Program-made: the position numbers and the translations under genes
From: DASZHJ01 sp035604335
Lineage (GTDB): Bacteria > Pseudomonadota > Alphaproteobacteria > ATCC43930 > CGMCC-115725
Reading direction: 5' to 3'
Length of the DNA: 64,000 nucleotides
Assembly: GCA_035604335.1 (NCBI GenBank)
Contig: DATNIT010000136.1
Location: 51,461-115,460, forward strand
The notes under the pieces: generated by a model
Told to the model about the DNA's origin: nothing
What the model saw: only the letters and a program-made list of their open reading frames with translations
The model's database searches: none
Shown: one piece after another, positions 61,915 to 64,000 of the stretch
How the letters are laid out: every line of letters starts with the position of its first letter
How positions within the stretch are numbered: the stretch's first letter is position 1

Positions 61915-62466
61915 CTACTCGTAGCCTAGGGCATGCTCTGGCTCCGGCTCGGCTGACTCGAAGCCGTTGCGCCAGCCGTTCCAGAGCTGCTCGATCGTGA
62001 ACAGCATGATGAGCGCACCCGCGATCGGGATCACCGCGTAGTAGGACGCGAGCGGCGTCATCGAGGGCATGCGGAAGTTGCCGAACCCTTGCAGGAAATT
62101 GATGTAGCCGAAGTAGGTCATGCAAAACGCGACCGCCAGCACGACGCAGCGGTTGAACGTCTCGACCAGAAGCCGCGCCGTGCCGTGCATGGTTTCGGTG
62201 ATGGCGGAGAGGTAGAGGTGGTCGTTGCGCCGCGTTGCCACCGCGGCGCCGATGAAAATGCCGTAGACGAAGAACGTGCTGGTGACCTCCTGCAGCCACA
62301 GCCAGGGTGCGCCGATCGTGCGCGTGAGCACGTCGAAGAATACCGAGGTGCTGAAGCCCACGAGGCAGATGCCGCAGAGCACCATGATGAGGGCCTCGAG
62401 ACCGTCGAGAGCCCGCCACTTCAGGTGGCGCTGCGAGTCGAGAACGAGGCGGCTCTGTCGTTTCAT
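61915..62466 (-). CDS. dctQ: TRAP transporter small permease (DctQ)
   Basis: 183 residues, four hydrophobic segments: LEALIMVLCGICLVGFSTSVFFDVLTRTIG, QEVTSTFFVYGIFIGAAVATRRNDHLYLSAI, VLAVAFCMTYFGYINFLQGFG and YYAVIPIAGALIMLFTIEQLW. The first and last carry the DctQ motifs. It lies between the intra-operon terminator (62496-62523) and the large permease and is transcribed with them from the promoter of the binding-protein gene. Confidence 0.92.
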   Translation of the reverse strand: MKRQSRLVLDSQRHLKWRALDGLEALIMVLCGICLVGFSTSVFFDVLTRTIGAPWLWLQEVTSTFFVYGIFIGAAVATRRNDHLYLSAITETMHGTARLLVETFNRCVVLAVAFCMTYFGYINFLQGFGNFRMPSMTPLASYYAVIPIAGALIMLFTIEQLWNGWRNGFESAEPEPEHALGYE

Positions 62467-62495
62467 CGAGCGATCGCTATCGGGAGCCCGGAAAG

Positions 62496-62523
62496 AAAAG
62501 GCCGGTGCGAGCGCCGGCCTTTT
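62496..62523 (-). terminator. Intra-operon hairpin between DctP and DctQ genes
   Basis: AAAAGGCCGG and CCGGCCTTTT form 10-bp perfect arms with an eight-base loop; further G-U pairing extends the stem inward. It lies 28 bp after the DctP stop and 29 bp before the DctQ start, all on the minus strand. This makes more binding protein than permease, as is usual. Confidence 0.75.
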
Positions 62524-62550
62524 CAGAGCTCACCGGGGGGATCCGCCCGC

Positions 62551-63561
62551 TCACTTCACCGCGCGGACGAGCGTCATGAGCTCGACCGCATTGGGCCCGA
62601 GCTCCTTGGCGATCTTGTCCTGAATGGGCTCCGCGATCTTGACGAAGCCGGACTTGTCGACGTCCTTGACGAACTTGACGCCGATCTTCTCGAGCTTGGC
62701 CATGGAATCATGCTCGAGGCCGAGCGCATAGGTGGGCTCCAGGCGATTGACCTCGTCGGCCGCGGCCTGCACCCACTTCTTCTGCTCGTCGCTGAAGCTG
62801 TTCCAGGCCTTGTCGCTGACCCAGATGCAGTTGATGTTCGCCTCGTGCTCCGACATGGACATGATCGGCGCGACCTCATAGTGCTTGTTGGACAAGTAGA
62901 CGTTGACGCCGTTCTCGGCCACGTCGACGACGCCGGTCTGCAGCGAGGTGTAGACGTCGCCGAAGGGCATATGGACCACTTGGGCGCCATAGGCGGGGAA
63001 CATGGTGTCCTCCGTCGGCGTCGCCTGAACGCGGACCTTGAGCCCTTTGATATCTGCGATGCTGTGGATCTCTTTCTTGCTGTAGAAATCGCGCAGACCG
63101 AGCGTGATCAGGGTCAGCGTCTGGGCTCCCTGCACCTTCTCCTTGACCATCTTGCGGAAGGCCGCAACCACCTTGGGATCGCTGATCGCCTTTTTAAGAT
63201 GATCCTCGTTCTTGAAGATGAAATGGATCGAGAACACGCCGGCCTCGGGCGCCACCGTGGCGGCATTCGCTGTCGCCGTGATGATGAAGTCGATGTCGCC
63301 GGTGCGGATCTTCTGCAACATCTGCGGCTCTTGACCGAGCTGCGCGCCGGGGAACTGATCGATGATCATCGTCCCCTTGCTGAGCTCGTTCAGCTTGGCG
63401 GCGAAGGTGTCGCCCGCAAACCCGTAAGCGGTGGTGTGCGGCTGGTCGTAGCCGAAGGTGAAGTGCTTTGCGCTCTGCGCGTTGGCTGGTGGTGCCGCGA
63501 GCGCAAGGCCCGCGACCGCCAGAACGCCGCCCAGAAGCGACCACGCTCGATTGACCGACAT
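62551..63561 (-). CDS. dctP: TRAP transporter substrate-binding protein (DctP)
   Basis: 336 residues from the ATG at 63559-63561 with a GGAGG site. Signal peptide RAWSLLGGVLAVAGLALAAPPANA. The DctP/SBP7 fold includes FTFGYDQPHTTAYGFAGDTFAAKLNELSKGTMIIDQFPGAQLG, the VRVQATPTEDTMFPAYGAQVVHMPFGDVYTSLQTGVVDVAENGV region with the substrate-contacting arginine (in VRVQATP) and Asn, and the C-terminal HDSMAKLEKIGVKFVKDVDKSG. It delivers an organic acid to DctQM. The frame upstream to 63981 belongs to an insertion-sequence remnant. Confidence 0.94.
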   Translation of the reverse strand: MSVNRAWSLLGGVLAVAGLALAAPPANAQSAKHFTFGYDQPHTTAYGFAGDTFAAKLNELSKGTMIIDQFPGAQLGQEPQMLQKIRTGDIDFIITATANAATVAPEAGVFSIHFIFKNEDHLKKAISDPKVVAAFRKMVKEKVQGAQTLTLITLGLRDFYSKKEIHSIADIKGLKVRVQATPTEDTMFPAYGAQVVHMPFGDVYTSLQTGVVDVAENGVNVYLSNKHYEVAPIMSMSEHEANINCIWVSDKAWNSFSDEQKKWVQAAADEVNRLEPTYALGLEHDSMAKLEKIGVKFVKDVDKSGFVKIAEPIQDKIAKELGPNAVELMTLVRAVK

Positions 63562-63674
63562 GACAATCCTCCCCCGATGTTTCGCGCCTCTGCCGGACGG
63601 CGGGCGTGTCGAATTATTGTGCCGGATCAACTCTATTGGTCGGCTATCCCGCGGGCAAGCTTGGATTGAGATCG

Positions 63675-64000
63675 CTCTAACAGGCTGCTGAAAAACTCTG
63701 CACTGATTGCGATTTTCTTTGGGGATGCGAGCGGTGGCGAGTTTGATGTGTGGCTCCAGGCACCGGGAGCGAGTGGGCTCAAGCTGGCGCGGCGAGCAGC
63801 TTTGGGGTGGGATCGACGGACGACCCTCTCGGGCGTAGAGCCCCTCAAAGGCCTTGTTCGGCCCAGCCAGCGCCTCGTTCACGATCTCTCGGATCAAGCG
63901 CAACGGGTGATCCTGGGCGATCCGCGTCTCCAGATCCACGTAGGCAAACAAGCTTCCCGCCCGCTGATCCGATCCCCGCATGACATCCCCCTGCAGCTTC
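63675..64000 (-). mobile_element. Remnant of an IS5-like insertion sequence
   Basis: The minus strand from the ATG at 63979-63981 encodes the first ~60 residues of an InsH/DUF772-type transposase (SDQRAGSLFAYVDLETRIAQDHPLRLIREIVNEALAGPN, then REGRPSIPPQ). A frameshift occurs near 63800-63805 (the other frame reads KLLAAPA then a stop), and the core of the transposase is missing. What follows is the 3' end of such elements, with CAGAGTTTTTCAGCAGCCTG near 63681-63702. The outer end is beyond the window. A dead, internally deleted copy. Confidence 0.7.

Overview
The window is about 64 kb of GC-rich DNA with dense coding on both strands. It is almost certainly an alphaproteobacterial chromosome, probably Rhodospirillales- or Hyphomicrobiales-like. 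The evidence is a roughly 1,600-residue NAD-dependent glutamate dehydrogenase, Liv-type and TRAP transporters, several class III adenylate cyclases, a DUF1989/urea-carboxylase-associated protein, and dispersed palindromic repeats of kinds common in this class. The lineage is an inference from gene families. I saw no rRNA, tRNA or CRISPR array.

Left part (1-31.3 kb): the start of a YafY-type regulator faces a small-gene run (lipocalin-like, ABM monooxygenase, DUF3303, GST) across a perfect operator-like palindrome. Next come a CmcJ-like oxygenase, a frameshifted membrane methyltransferase, a divergent EamA exporter/LysR pair, the glutamate dehydrogenase, and a series of housekeeping or stress genes (PmtA-like methyltransferase, acyl-CoA thioesterase, queC, TPR protein, hydrolase, PPOX, GNAT, DoxX, SYLF, Cdh, HD proteins). 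A scar at about 20.4 kb joins two head-to-head truncated genes. A DUF1989 protein, a class V aminotransferase and an adenylate cyclase follow. At 27.6-29.7 kb a translationally coupled operon encodes a cobalt-type nitrile hydratase whose beta subunit is split in two (the thiocyanate-hydrolase layout), followed by a lytic transglycosylase.

Centre (31.3-39.9 kb): this is the most unusual region. One minus-strand operon with overlapping genes encodes a SAM-cyclase-ATPase-TPR signalling protein, a YcaO enzyme, a TfuA protein and a thermolysin-like HExxH metalloprotein. After a gap of about 100 bp comes an unrecognised 190-residue protein ending in five tandem RAD(A/V)LG hexapeptides. YcaO-TfuA pairs are known to install backbone thioamides. 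I propose that the repeat-tailed protein is the substrate and the metalloprotein its processing enzyme. That proposal is inference.

Right part (40-64 kb): an orphan SsuA/NMT1-type binding protein, two VOC proteins, and a short leader peptide with a 14-nt perfect Shine-Dalgarno followed by a terminator. Then crcB-DUF190 (fluoride export), ftsH, a nicotinamidase, a third VOC protein, a dihydroxyphthalate-decarboxylase-like protein, a desaturase and a phytoene-dehydrogenase-like oxidoreductase. A complete Liv transporter with a fused permease-ATPase is followed by a class III aminotransferase, a lipoprotein, a third adenylate cyclase, a TVP38-type membrane protein whose start lies in a repeat, an HpcH/HpaI aldolase and a TRAP transporter. 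The window ends in the remnant of an insertion sequence.
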